NCBI RefSeq assembly: GCF_011764585.1
Contig: NZ_AP022853.1
Span: 1,905,501 to 1,969,500, forward strand
Direction of reading: 5' to 3'
DNA from: Sulfurimicrobium lacus
GTDB lineage: Bacteria; Pseudomonadota; Gammaproteobacteria; Burkholderiales; Sulfuricellaceae
DNA: 64,000 nt
Part shown: positions 29,581-37,869 of the stretch, in pieces
Position numbering within the stretch: position 1 is the stretch's first letter
Layout: every line of letters starts with the position of its first letter
Position numbers and translations under genes: made by a program
Notes under the pieces: generated by a model
What the model saw: only the letters and a program-made list of their open reading frames with translations
What the model was told of the DNA's origin: nothing
The model's database searches: none

Positions 29581-29841
29581 CCCCTGATCAAGTCAAACGC
29601 GGTCGCGACGTGGTTTTGCGGGTGCCATGCAAGAAGTGAGGTGCGCCGTGCAGTCACTCTGCACCAGCGCCTCGCGACGCCGCATGGCGCCCGCAAAACC
29701 ACGTCCCTCCGGGTTACATCGAAAACGGACTTGCGCCGCGTTGCGCTCCTCGGCGTCGTAGGCTCGGCTACGACCTTCGTCGCGCGCCTTGCTCAAGCCC
29801 GTTTTCGATGTAACGCGATCCGCGTTTGACTTGATCAGGGG
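29581..29841. repeat. Three-way-junction inverted-repeat element
   Basis: An outer perfect 22-bp inverted repeat (29581-29602 with 29820-29841) encloses two long hairpins. Arm 1 spans 29607-29705 with a 24-bp base stem at 23/24 identity, the one difference being a G-U pair in RNA; its tip is GTGCAG-TCACT-CTGCAC. Arm 2 spans 29713-29814 with a 21-bp base stem (20/21) and tip GTCGTAG-GCTCGG-CTACGAC. Junction spacers are 4, 7 and 5 nt. The element fills the gap between convergent glgP and hemerythrin genes. It has no credible ORF. It could be a non-autonomous mobile repeat, a bidirectional terminator or a structured RNA. Confidence 0.85.
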
Positions 29842-29845
29842 TTCC

Positions 29846-30262
29846 TTAGCTGAGCCCTTTGGAAGCCAGGTATTCTCCCAGGACTTTTTCCCCCTTGAGG
29901 AGGTGCAATTCCGCCCAATCGGTGACGAAGGCGAGAATCAGCTTCAATCTGTGGGGATCGGAGAAGAACAGCGTTTCATTGAACATGTCGAGTTTCTGAA
30001 GCAGTCCGAGATGCTCCCGGGCATGGCCTTCCAGGCCGGGAAAGCCATATTCGCTCATGAGACGCTCCTCGAAACCGAAGTGCTGACGGGCGAGGAGAAC
30101 GAGACCGTCCATCAATTCATGCATGACTTCGCTGCTGGCACCATCCTCAATGGCTGAAATTACTCGATTGACCTGTTCGACGATCTGCCGGTGTTGCTCG
30201 TCGAGAGAGGTAATGCCAATGCCATGCTGAGATTCGTTCCAGATCAGGCCAGCGTGCTTCAT
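29846..30262 (-). CDS. Bacteriohemerythrin
   Basis: The 138-residue four-helix-bundle protein has the diiron ligand pattern: DEQHRQIV (His24), ARQHFGFEERLM (His and Glu), HAREHLGLL (His) and a C-terminal ELHLLKGEKVL. At the last position the canonical Asp ligand (H-x4-D) is Glu, which may alter the diiron site. Hemerythrins bind oxygen for storage, sensing or delivery to oxidases. AGGAG precedes the ATG at 30262. The gene ends 4 bp from the inverted-repeat element and lies 17 bp after glgA, possibly on one transcript. Confidence 0.88.
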   Translation of the reverse strand: MKHAGLIWNESQHGIGITSLDEQHRQIVEQVNRVISAIEDGASSEVMHELMDGLVLLARQHFGFEERLMSEYGFPGLEGHAREHLGLLQKLDMFNETLFFSDPHRLKLILAFVTDWAELHLLKGEKVLGEYLASKGLS

Positions 30263-30279
30263 GATGTCTGCTCCTAGCA

Positions 30280-31752
30280 CTAAACGCGTTGTAGGACCGC
30301 CCCATACAGCGCCAGGTATTCCTCGGCGCTCCTGTTCCAGCTGAAGTCGCGGCTCATGCCATTGTATTGTATTTTGTGCCAGCGGTCCTTGTCGCCATAC
30401 GCGTCCAGCGCTCGTTCGATGCAGTCCTGCAGGCCATTCACGGTGGTGTGCCTGAAAACGAAACCGGTGGCCGTGCCGTTGGCGATGTTTTCCGGGGTGG
30501 CATCCACCACTGTGTCCACCAGTCCTCCTGTCGCGTGTACGATTGGTGGCGTGCCGTAACACTGGCTGTACATCTGGTTCAGGCCGCAAGGCTCGAAGCG
30601 CGAAGGCATGAGAAAAATGTCAGCGCCGGCTTCGATCAGATGCGATAACCCTTCATTGAAACCGATGACTGCAGCGATCTGATCCGGATATGCCTGAGCG
30701 AGCGCGATGAATTCTTCCTCCAGCGCCGCTTCGCCGCTGCCCAGAATGACAATCTGCACCGGGTGCTCAAGCAGGGCGGGCGCGATGGCGGGCAGGAGGT
30801 CCAGGCCCTTCTGGTAAGTCAGGCGACTGATGACCCCCAGCAAGGGAATGTCCGGATTTTCCTCCAGGCCCAGTTTGTGTTGCAGCGCGCGCTTGTTGGC
30901 GGCCTTGCCGGACAGATCGTCGACGCTGTAGTTGTGCGGGAGGAGTTTGTCCGTGGCCGGGTTCCACTCGTGTCCGTCGATCCCGTTGACGATGCCGGTG
31001 AGGTCCAGGTAACGCTGAGCCAGCAAGCCCTGCATGCCGAAGCCCAGCGGCTCCTCCTGGATTTCCTCGGCATAGGTCGGGCTTACCGTGGTGATGTGGT
31101 TGGCGTAATACAGCCCCGCCTTGAGAAACGAAATCTGGCCGTAGTATTCCACCCCGTTAATGCCGTAGCTGGATGGCGGCAGGCCCAAAGCGGTGGTGAG
31201 CAGCGGCGGGAAACATCCCTGGAACGCCATGTTGTGAATGGTCATGACGGTGGCGGCGCTGGGAGGCGGGCTGAAATGCAGATAGGCCGGCGTCAGGCCG
31301 CTTTGCCAGTCGTTGCATTGCACGATATCCGGGCGCCAGTCGAGGGGGCTGGCCGAACTGCCCAGAATGGCCCCGACCTTGGAAAGCAGGGCAAATCGCT
31401 GGGCGTTGTCCACCCAGTCGTGGCCGTTATGGTCAATGTACGGGCCGCCGTCGCGCTCGTAGAACTGCGGATAGTCGATGATCAGCAGCGGCACGCCGCT
31501 ACCCGGCAACTCCGCTTCGAGCAATCGAACCTCGCCGTGGAAGCCGGTATGCGTCATGCTCACGGCGAGGCGCTTGTCGGGCAGGGCATCCATCACCTTG
31601 GGGTAACCCGGCAGCAGGATGCGCACATCCACGCCCAGCTCGCGCAAGGCGGCGGGAAGCGCGGCGCTGACATCGGCCAGACCGCCGGTCTTGAGCAGGG
31701 GCGTGACTTCCGGCGTGACGAAAAGTACCTTGAGGGAGTTTGGGGGCTGCAT
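30280..31752 (-). CDS. glgA: Glycogen synthase
   Basis: The 490-residue GT5 enzyme uses ADP-glucose to extend alpha-1,4-glucan. The ADP-glucose-binding KTGGLADV motif is at about residues 21-28, and the C-terminal catalytic region contains SRFEPCGLNQMYSQCYGTPP. AGGAATCATTC precedes the ATG. Together with glgP on the facing strand it forms a glycogen locus; glgB and glgC are not in the window. Confidence 0.96.
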   Translation of the reverse strand: MQPPNSLKVLFVTPEVTPLLKTGGLADVSAALPAALRELGVDVRILLPGYPKVMDALPDKRLAVSMTHTGFHGEVRLLEAELPGSGVPLLIIDYPQFYERDGGPYIDHNGHDWVDNAQRFALLSKVGAILGSSASPLDWRPDIVQCNDWQSGLTPAYLHFSPPPSAATVMTIHNMAFQGCFPPLLTTALGLPPSSYGINGVEYYGQISFLKAGLYYANHITTVSPTYAEEIQEEPLGFGMQGLLAQRYLDLTGIVNGIDGHEWNPATDKLLPHNYSVDDLSGKAANKRALQHKLGLEENPDIPLLGVISRLTYQKGLDLLPAIAPALLEHPVQIVILGSGEAALEEEFIALAQAYPDQIAAVIGFNEGLSHLIEAGADIFLMPSRFEPCGLNQMYSQCYGTPPIVHATGGLVDTVVDATPENIANGTATGFVFRHTTVNGLQDCIERALDAYGDKDRWHKIQYNGMSRDFSWNRSAEEYLALYGAVLQRV

Positions 31753-31801
31753 GAATGATTCCTGCGGTTTCTACCGATTGTAATTATTGCTGAGGAGGAG
31801 G

Positions 31802-32263
31802 TCAGGGGCGGATGTAGGAGTAGCCCTGTTCCTGTTTCTCCATCAGGTATACCACGCCGGTGCGGGTGTAATGAATATGGGGCAGCATGTCTGCCGGGGT
31901 GAGTTGCAGGCCGTGCATGGTGTTCTCGCAGGCGACGACCTTGATCCCGCTCTTGATCGCCTCGTCGACCCGGGGCTCGACTTGCGACTCGATCCTGAGC
32001 ATGTCGATGGCGGGTCCGTACGCCACGATTTCGATTGCCACGTTGTTTTTGCCCAGCTCCGCCTGTACGTTTTTGGCGTTGATCAGTGTCAGGTTCCATT
32101 TGCGCGGGTCGTCGTCGCTGACCTGGAACACGACCTTGTGAAATTTGCGGGCAGCGTGAGCGGTTTTGTCAGCAGCCATGGAGGCATTGATGCCGATGGC
32201 GCACAGGATGACCAGGGCCATAGCGAAGCCATGGCGCATGCGAGATGTAAGTTCGATCTTCAT
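31802..32263 (-). CDS. Exported DsrE/DsrF-like protein
   Basis: The 153-residue protein has an N-terminal signal peptide (hydrophobic core FAMALVILCAIGI, cleavage near SMAADK) followed by a DsrE-like domain: KVVFQVSDDDPRKWNLTLIN, VEIVAYGP and GIKVVACENTMHG with a cysteine in the position expected for this superfamily. DsrE-fold proteins move sulfur or serve as small subunits in sulfur trafficking; periplasmic members are poorly characterised. No Shine-Dalgarno is evident, so a start at 32239 is also possible. It lies 49 bp upstream of glgA. Confidence 0.8.
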   Translation of the reverse strand: MKIELTSRMRHGFAMALVILCAIGINASMAADKTAHAARKFHKVVFQVSDDDPRKWNLTLINAKNVQAELGKNNVAIEIVAYGPAIDMLRIESQVEPRVDEAIKSGIKVVACENTMHGLQLTPADMLPHIHYTRTGVVYLMEKQEQGYSYIRP

Positions 32264-32468
32264 AAATGCAATGATGCTGGAAGTGGCGAATAAGCTCAAG
32301 GTCAAAAGGGGTGGCCTTGTCGGGTGAGTGCATAATTCAACTCGAATCGCCCCATCCAGAAACATTACGGCGAGATCGAGGTCGAAAAAAAATGGCAAGA
32401 GAGTAAGATTTCCGGTGTGACGCCCGGTGAAACTGGCGTAATGCCCTCAAAATATGAAGGTGACGATT

Positions 32469-33437
32469 ATGTACAGAATATTGCTGGTCGACGACGAACA
32501 GAATGTGCTCAATGCCTTGCAACGCGAGTTGCATGGGAAATACGAGATCGAAGCTTTCATTTCTCCTGTCGCAGCACTTCAGCGCGGCCGCGAGGTTAAA
32601 TTCGATCTGGTGATTTCCGATTACCAGATGCCGGAACTCAAGGGCACCCAGTTTCTCAAGCAGTTCGGCGAGATCCAGCCGGATGCGGCGCGCATGATAT
32701 TGAGCGGCCAGGTGGATATCGACGGCCTGCTCGGCGCGATCAATGAAACGCATATATACCGCTTCATCGCCAAGCCCTGGGACGAATCGGAACTGAAAAT
32801 CGCCATCGTCCAGGCCCTGGACTACCGTCGCATCACCCTGGAAAACACCCGCCTGGCGGATGCCTACCGCAACACCCACGCCCAGCAGCAATGTCGCACG
32901 GTGGATAGGGTTCACCGCATCATTCTGGTGGACGGCGACGAGGCCGCGCTGAAGCTGGTTTTCAACGGGCTGACTCAGCCAGCCGCTTATGGCGGCATGT
33001 ATAACGCGATGCGGCGGGATTTTGGCCAGAGCGAGGCGGGTGGGCACCACGACTTCAAGTATGTGGTGGATTGCTTCGGATCAGGGCTGGAAGCGCTGGA
33101 ACACATCGCGAAAACCCCCTATGAACTGGCCATCGTGGCCTACAAGCTGCCGGAAATGGACGGCATCACTTTTCTCGGCGAATTGCGCAAAATCCATCCG
33201 GATGCAGCATGCATCCTGATCAGCGCCAGTCCGGACATGAATACGCTGTCGCAAGCCGTCAATGAAGCGCACGTGGACAGCTTTCTCCATATTTCGTGGG
33301 TGAACTACGAACTCAAAGCGGACGCCATGCGCAGGTCCTGGAACATTTACCAGCTCAACGCGGCCGTCATGCAAGCCCTGGTGTCCCGCGATCTCGTGCT
33401 GGAGAATCGGCGCCTGGCTGAAATGATGCGTGAATGA
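32469..33437 (+). CDS. Response regulator with two receiver domains, second degenerate
   Basis: The 322-residue protein has two receiver domains and no recognisable output domain. The first (about 1-118) has RILLVDDEQ, phosphoacceptor Asp51 in VISDYQMPE and the C-terminal KPW. The second (about 150-270) starts RIILVDGDE, but the phosphoacceptor position is Ala224 (IVAYKLPEMDG), so it cannot be phosphorylated there. Similar proteins usually signal through partners. I choose ATG 32469 because GAAGGTGA lies upstream; ATG 32454 is in frame. It precedes gnd-zwf by 44 bp. Confidence 0.88.
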   Translation: MYRILLVDDEQNVLNALQRELHGKYEIEAFISPVAALQRGREVKFDLVISDYQMPELKGTQFLKQFGEIQPDAARMILSGQVDIDGLLGAINETHIYRFIAKPWDESELKIAIVQALDYRRITLENTRLADAYRNTHAQQQCRTVDRVHRIILVDGDEAALKLVFNGLTQPAAYGGMYNAMRRDFGQSEAGGHHDFKYVVDCFGSGLEALEHIAKTPYELAIVAYKLPEMDGITFLGELRKIHPDAACILISASPDMNTLSQAVNEAHVDSFLHISWVNYELKADAMRRSWNIYQLNAAVMQALVSRDLVLENRRLAEMMRE

Positions 33438-33481
33438 CGCCTGTAATCGCAGCATGTTGAAGTCCATTTTGAGGGAAACGC

Positions 33482-34402
33482 ATGAAAAAAATCGGCATGA
33501 TCGGCCTGGGCCGCATGGGTGGCAACATGGCGCGGCGCTTGCGGCAGGGCGGGGCGGAGGTGGTCGCGCACAACCGCAATTGCGCGGTGACGCGCGACCT
33601 GGCGGCGGAAACCGGTCTGCGGGCTGCGGAGACATTGCCGCAACTGATGGAGGAGCTGGGCGCCGCACCGCGCATTGTCTGGCTGATGCTCCCGGCGGGC
33701 GAGGCTACCCAGCAGACCATCGACATGCTCCTTCCCATGCTGCAGGCGGGAGATGTCCTGGTGGACGGCGCCAATGCGTTTTACAAGGATAGCCAGCGCC
33801 GCGCCGGTGAACTGGCGGCTCAGGGCATCCGCTTCGTGGATGTGGGGGTTTCCGGCGGCGTTTGGGGGCTGAAGAACGGCTACGCCATGATGGTGGGCGG
33901 CGAGCAGAATGCCGTTGAGCAACTCGAACCCTTCCTGAAAATTCTCGCTCCCGCGCCCGACAAGGGCTGGCTGCATTGCGGTCCGGCCGGTTCCGGACAC
34001 TTCGTGAAAATGATTCACAACGGCATTGAGTACGGCATGATGCAGGCCTTCGCGGAAGGCTTCGGGCTGATGAAGGGCAAGGCGGAATTCGACCTGGACC
34101 TGGCCGCGATCGCCGAAATGTGGCGCCACGGCAGCGTGGTGCGTTCCTGGCTGCTCGACCTGAGCGCGGAATTCCTGCAACAGGACCAATCGCTCGATGC
34201 CATCGCGCCCTTTGTGGCGGATTCGGGCGAAGGGCGCTGGACAGCTTTCGAGGCAATCGAGCAGGGGGTTCCCGCCCCGGTGATGTCGCTGGCGCTGATG
34301 ATGCGTTTCGCCACCCAGGGCGCCAACGATTACCCGGCCCGTCTGCTGGCCATGATGCGCAAGGGTTTCGGCGGCCACGCCGTGAAGGACGGCGAAAAAT
34401 GA
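33482..34402 (+). CDS. gnd: 6-phosphogluconate dehydrogenase (decarboxylating), short form
   Basis: The 306-residue protein has the Rossmann motif [13 protein letters not shown], the conserved [10 protein letters not shown] and the active-site [18 protein letters not shown]. It oxidises 6-phosphogluconate to ribulose-5-phosphate, giving NAD(P)H. At about 300 residues it belongs to the short GntZ/YqeC class rather than the 470-residue E. coli Gnd. The stop overlaps the zwf ATG, so both oxidative pentose-phosphate enzymes are co-translated. Confidence 0.95.
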   Translation: MKKIGMIGLGRMGGNMARRLRQGGAEVVAHNRNCAVTRDLAAETGLRAAETLPQLMEELGAAPRIVWLMLPAGEATQQTIDMLLPMLQAGDVLVDGANAFYKDSQRRAGELAAQGIRFVDVGVSGGVWGLKNGYAMMVGGEQNAVEQLEPFLKILAPAPDKGWLHCGPAGSGHFVKMIHNGIEYGMMQAFAEGFGLMKGKAEFDLDLAAIAEMWRHGSVVRSWLLDLSAEFLQQDQSLDAIAPFVADSGEGRWTAFEAIEQGVPAPVMSLALMMRFATQGANDYPARLLAMMRKGFGGHAVKDGEK

Positions 34403-35883
34403 AGCCGGCCCAAGCGCTTCAGCCGTGCAGTTTCGTGATTTTCGGCGCCACCGGCAATCTATCTTCCAACAAGCTGCTGCCGGCTCTCTATCACCTCGAA
34501 GTCAAGAAGCGTATCCAGGAAAACATGAGCTTCATCGCCTTTTCCCGGCGCGAGTGGGGGCAGGAAGAATGGCTCGCGCACATGAAGCTGAGCCTGCAGA
34601 GCAAGCTCGGCGAGCGCTTCGATGACGCTGTTTTCGAGCGTTTTGCCGCCCGGTTCTGCTATGTCCAGGGCGAACTGCATGACCCCGAAGCCTACCGGCG
34701 CTTGCTGGAGGTGTTAAGCCGGCCGAAGTGCGGCGTATGCTCCAACGTGGTGTTTTACCTGGCCATCAAGCCCACCGAATTCGGCGCCGTCATCAACAAC
34801 CTGGATGCGGTCGGGCTCAACAAGCCGCGCGGCCTGCACCGCGTGGTGGTGGAAAAGCCCTTCGGCGAGGATATCGAGAGCGCGCGCATGCTCAACGAGC
34901 TGCTGCACCGCCATTTCGACGAGGAGCAGGTGTTCCGCATCGACCACTACCTGGGCAAGGAAACGGTGCAGAACCTGCTGGTGTTCCGCTTTGCCAACAC
35001 CCTGATCGAACCGCTGTGGAACCGCAATTTCATCGACCACGTGCAGATCACCGTGGCCGAGGAGGTGGGGATCGAGAAACGCGCCGACTATTACGACAAG
35101 GCCGGCGCGCTGCGCGACATGCTGCAGAACCACCTCATGCAGCTGCTGACGGTGGTGGCGATGGAGCCTCCTCCGGCGATGGAAGCGGATGCGTTGCGCG
35201 ACGAGAAGGTCAAGGTGCTGCGCTCGATCCGTCCGATCGCCAAGCGCGCGATCAATGCACACGCCTTCCGTGCCCAGTACGCGGCCGGCACCATCAACGG
35301 CGAACCGGTGGTGGGCTACCAGCAGGAGGAGGGGGTGGAGAAAAATTCTGCCACCGAGACTTTCGTCGCCGCCAAGTTCTACATCGACAACTGGCGCTGG
35401 CGCGGCGTGCCGTTTTACCTGCGCACCGGCAAACGCATGCCGAAGCAGATGTCGATGATCGCCATCCGCTTCCGCCACCCGCCGCAGCAACTGTTCCGCG
35501 AAACTTCAGTGGAGACCATCGAGCCCAACTGGGTGATTCTTTCCATCCAGCCCTCGGAGAGCATGCACATGGAAATCCACGCCAAGCAGCCCGGCCTGGG
35601 GATGGAAACGCGCGTGATCCAGATGAACGCCTCCTATCGCAAGGCGCACGAAGCGCCGCTCGACGCCTACGAGGCGCTGCTGCTGGACGTGATCGAGGGC
35701 GACCGGACCCTGTTCATCCGCTTCGACGAAGTGGAATGGTCATGGCGCGTGGTCGACCCGATTCTCAAATACTGGGAGCAGGAGCGCGAATTCATCCACA
35801 CTTACCCGGCGGGAACCTGGGGGCTGCACGACGCGGACCGCTTGTTCGACTCGGAAGACCAGGAGTGGCGCAACGAGCTGTAG
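34399..35883 (+). CDS. zwf: Glucose-6-phosphate 1-dehydrogenase
   Basis: The 494-residue enzyme has the nucleotide-binding [19 protein letters not shown] and the active-site [13 protein letters not shown]. It catalyses the first step of the oxidative pentose-phosphate pathway. The start at 34399 gives an ATGA overlap with gnd; longer open frame to 34120 overlaps gnd and is not coding. After its stop there is a small hairpin (35947-35964) without a T tract, then the cassette array. Confidence 0.97.
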   Translation: MKPAQALQPCSFVIFGATGNLSSNKLLPALYHLEVKKRIQENMSFIAFSRREWGQEEWLAHMKLSLQSKLGERFDDAVFERFAARFCYVQGELHDPEAYRRLLEVLSRPKCGVCSNVVFYLAIKPTEFGAVINNLDAVGLNKPRGLHRVVVEKPFGEDIESARMLNELLHRHFDEEQVFRIDHYLGKETVQNLLVFRFANTLIEPLWNRNFIDHVQITVAEEVGIEKRADYYDKAGALRDMLQNHLMQLLTVVAMEPPPAMEADALRDEKVKVLRSIRPIAKRAINAHAFRAQYAAGTINGEPVVGYQQEEGVEKNSATETFVAAKFYIDNWRWRGVPFYLRTGKRMPKQMSMIAIRFRHPPQQLFRETSVETIEPNWVILSIQPSESMHMEIHAKQPGLGMETRVIQMNASYRKAHEAPLDAYEALLLDVIEGDRTLFIRFDEVEWSWRVVDPILKYWEQEREFIHTYPAGTWGLHDADRLFDSEDQEWRNEL

Positions 35884-36012
35884 TCATGCCGGGTGGCGGT
35901 AATAAGCGGCTGAATACCCGAAAAAAACGCATTGCGTTGATTTATAATCAAGTTTTGACTTGATTCCGTGTTTATAAACCAGCCCAATAAAAATGTTAAG
36001 TTATTTATTGGA

Positions 36013-36031
36013 GTCTAACTTTATGTTAGAA
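36013..36031 (+). other. attI-like simple site at array head
   Basis: GTCTAAC-TTTAT-GTTAGAA forms the RYYYAAC-N5-GTTRRRY arrangement of an integron simple site. It is placed directly before the first cassette, whose ATG follows 14 bp after the GTT core. Confidence 0.55.
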
Positions 36032-36038
36032 GGTATCC

Positions 36039-36671
36039 ATGGCCGGTGACGAGATGACCGATGAAGAATATCTGGCTGCGGTTCGAAAGGCGCGCGAGGA
36101 GTCCGTTCGTTTCTTTTCTTCAGGGAATCGAGGGGAGCGAGAGCTTTGGGTTGCGAAGGAGTTTTTAACCAACCTTGGCCTGGAGTTCCAGTATTCGGAG
36201 CTTATCCACGTTAAGGACGACCCGCCCGACGTACGTTTTCGGGAGGCAGAATTCGAGATAAAGGAAATTCTCGACCCGGGCCGTAGACGTCACGCTGAAT
36301 ACAAGGCTTCACTCGAAACGGCCAATGCTGCCACTACGCCAAGTGAACTTCTAGAGCCTGCTACGCCAAAGGACATTACTTATGGCGAGATCTATGTCCT
36401 GATCGAGGAACAGGTCAAGAAGCTGTGTTTCAAGTATGGCCCTAGCGAACGAGCGAAGATGGACCTTCTCTTCTACGTGAACCTCGAAGACGTATACGGT
36501 TACGTGGCGACCCCGCTACCATCGCCCGCGTGCTTGAGGCCGCTCGGATTCCGCTCCGTATCGTTGGTGATGGGGCGCTTCAGTGGTGTCCTGATAGCCT
36601 CCGAGACCGCGCCAGAATTTTTGAGGAACGGTGGCGCTCGCATCGTTCGGCGACCAGATACAAATGAATAG
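36039..36671 (+). CDS. DUF1780 family protein, PD-(D/E)XK nuclease-like (cassette 1)
   Basis: The 210-residue protein resembles DUF1780 (PF08682), a family described as putative endonucleases. The pattern ERELWVAKEFLTNLGLEF, then PPDVRFREAEFEIKEILD, shows an Asp and E-x-K spaced as in PD-(D/E)XK nucleases (catalytic residues in PPDV and FEIK). The C-terminal part contains GFRSVSLVMGRFSGVLIA. It is the first cassette after the attI-like site, with 14 bp of leader, and ends 10 bp before attC1. Function is unknown; a defence or toxin role is only a guess from cassette context. Confidence 0.7.
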   Translation: MAGDEMTDEEYLAAVRKAREESVRFFSSGNRGERELWVAKEFLTNLGLEFQYSELIHVKDDPPDVRFREAEFEIKEILDPGRRRHAEYKASLETANAATTPSELLEPATPKDITYGEIYVLIEEQVKKLCFKYGPSERAKMDLLFYVNLEDVYGYVATPLPSPACLRPLGFRSVSLVMGRFSGVLIASETAPEFLRNGGARIVRRPDTNE

Positions 36672-36680
36672 GGCTCCATC

Positions 36681-36732
36681 CACCAACGCATTCGAGCGGA
36701 CGAAATTGCGAGGCTCAACTCGGACGTTGGAG
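36681..36732 (+). other. attC site 1
   Basis: R'' CACCAAC (36681-36687) and R' GTTGGAG (36726-36732) flank L'' CATTCGAGC and L' GCTCAACTCGG. The order and spacing resemble the aadA-type attC. Confidence 0.65.
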
Positions 36733-36740
36733 GTTTTTGC

Positions 36741-37094
36741 ATGATGTGCCGCTGGTTCTACGCTGATGAGAAGCTTAGTCGAGCGGTCCGTTTGCTTGCC
36801 GTCCTGCCGGGCGATGTTCGTTCACGACTGCTCAACGCATTCATGGAGTTCCATCCACTCACTGAGGCGGATTTCCCTCCCAAACTCCGGAAGCATTACC
36901 GGTGGGTTATGAAGCAGCTCACTAAGCGAGGTCCGATGTTGGACTACAAGGGAGAGGTCTATCGTGGGTCGGTGGAGCACACGCTTAGTCATATTCGCAA
37001 CTCAACGGGTGCCAAGATCGCGGAAAGACTCGTCATGCTCCATGATGAGGTTGCGGAGGCTATCCGTATTGAAACCACATCGTGTCCCCGGTAG
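36741..37094 (+). CDS. Hypothetical protein, cassette 2
   Basis: This 117-residue protein starts MMCRWFYADEKLSRAVRLLAVL and is rich in charged residues without membrane segments. Motifs such as RLLNAFMEFHPL and YRGSVEHTLSHIRNSTGAKIAERL are not ones I recognise. It begins 9 bp after the attC1 core and ends before attC2, so it is a cassette gene in its own right rather than part of an operon with DUF1780. The adjacent ATG at 36744 is an alternative start. Confidence 0.6.
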   Translation: MMCRWFYADEKLSRAVRLLAVLPGDVRSRLLNAFMEFHPLTEADFPPKLRKHYRWVMKQLTKRGPMLDYKGEVYRGSVEHTLSHIRNSTGAKIAERLVMLHDEVAEAIRIETTSCPR

Positions 37095-37115
37095 GAGAGG
37101 AACGTCCGAAATGTC

Positions 37116-37181
37116 CGCTAACCTTGGAATCAACGGGCTCTGCGTGAAAAGCCGCGTAGTACAGTTATTCCCACGTTAGCT
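37116..37181 (+). other. attC site 2
   Basis: R'' CGCTAAC (37116-37122) and R' GTTAGCT (37175-37181) are complementary at GCTAAC/GTTAGC. L boxes carry GGAAT and ATTCC. The central part folds into an imperfect hairpin (GGGCTCTGCG/CGCGTAG). Confidence 0.7.
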
Positions 37182-37197
37182 ATCAAAGGAGCGACCC

Positions 37198-37263
37198 ATG
37201 AGCGCAATCGTACTATTGGAATGGAAGTTCACGCCAACTGACTACTTCGATGAAGTATATATA
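37198..37263 (+). pseudogene. Truncated cassette 3a gene start
   Basis: ATG 37198, behind AAAGGAG, opens MSAIVLLEWKFTPTDYFDE and then runs into unrelated sequence beginning near 37257 (GGGGTCAGACACGATT). The frame stops 58 codons on within foreign DNA. It looks like the 5' end of a cassette gene cut off by the IS remnant that follows. I do not recognise the family. Confidence 0.5.
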
Positions 37264-37279
37264 TGGGGTCAGACACGAT

Positions 37280-37351
37280 TTAATTCCAGTTGCCGTTGCA
37301 GGTCAATGGCGAGAATCGCGGGCTGGTGTCGATGTGTTTGTAGCGCGCCAT
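37280..37351 (-). pseudogene. IS1182-type transposase N-terminal remnant
   Basis: On the minus strand ATG 37351 reads MARYKHIDTSPR, the typical opening of IS1182-family transposases, and the expected continuation (LAIDLQRQL) appears in the neighbouring frame after a one-base shift. The reading frame then ends in AATTAAATCGTGTCTGACCCC-type sequence. Only about 35 codons survive. It marks an insertion and deletion scar inside the cassette array, probably 37257-37450. Confidence 0.5.
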
Positions 37352-37548
37352 CCTGTCCATCCGGCAAATCATGATGGATGGATATTGATGCACCCGGCCA
37401 GTTGAGGCAAGATGCGGGGATGATACTTCTTCTACAGCGTCGTTGGGGCACTTAATGGAACAGCCTTCCGGAATCGACACTTTTGCTCTGTGTGCTAGTC
37501 TGTTCGCGGCTCCAGCTGTTCTGGCGCTGTTCGGTCTCGTAGGCTCCA

Positions 37549-37863
37549 TTGGCCAGTCGAAGGGAACCGCTCTCCCTGCTATTTTGGCAAGTGCTCTTGG
37601 CTATAGAGTGGGCGCCCGTCTATCTGGCCGTGTCATTGCCTCTTGGTTGGCTTCTGTGGCGCCTACTGCCTGCCGTCTGCTCCTCCAAACAATCTTTTCT
37701 GCCTCCGCTGCTGGTGGCAGTCTGTGTGTTTTCGCTCGTTGCTAATGCGCGCTTTCTCGGCATCATGGCTGTTGGGCCGCTTGAGCCTGAGGTTTTCACT
37801 TTCTTAGTAGGGGTGCCCTTGAATGCAACGGCTTTTATCTGGCTACACCGCCGAGTTCCCTAA
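37549..37863 (+). CDS. Small membrane protein, cassette 3b, probably frameshifted at its 5' end
   Basis: The 104-residue frame has three hydrophobic segments (LLAIEWAPVYLAVSLPLGWLL, PPLLVAVCVFSLV, VFTFLVGVPLNATAF). It opens at TTG 37549, just after a stop in that frame. A hydrophobic N-terminal piece beginning at ATG 37455 (MEQPSGIDTFALCASLF) lies in another frame, suggesting one indel near 37540 in an originally 135-residue protein. Its 5' cassette boundary is missing, replaced by the IS remnant. It ends at the TAA just before attC3. Function unknown. Confidence 0.5.
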   Translation: MASRREPLSLLFWQVLLAIEWAPVYLAVSLPLGWLLWRLLPAVCSSKQSFLPPLLVAVCVFSLVANARFLGIMAVGPLEPEVFTFLVGVPLNATAFIWLHRRVP

Positions 37864-37869
37864 CATGGC

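Noticed and set aside
29641-29829. 62-codon plus-strand frame in the inverted-repeat element
   Set aside because: The sequence is explained by the two hairpins; the frame has no ribosome-binding site.
35947-35964. Perfect 7-bp hairpin (ATCAAGT-TTTG-ACTTGAT) after zwf as a terminator
   Set aside because: No T tract follows, so it is only a weak candidate and was not listed as a terminator.
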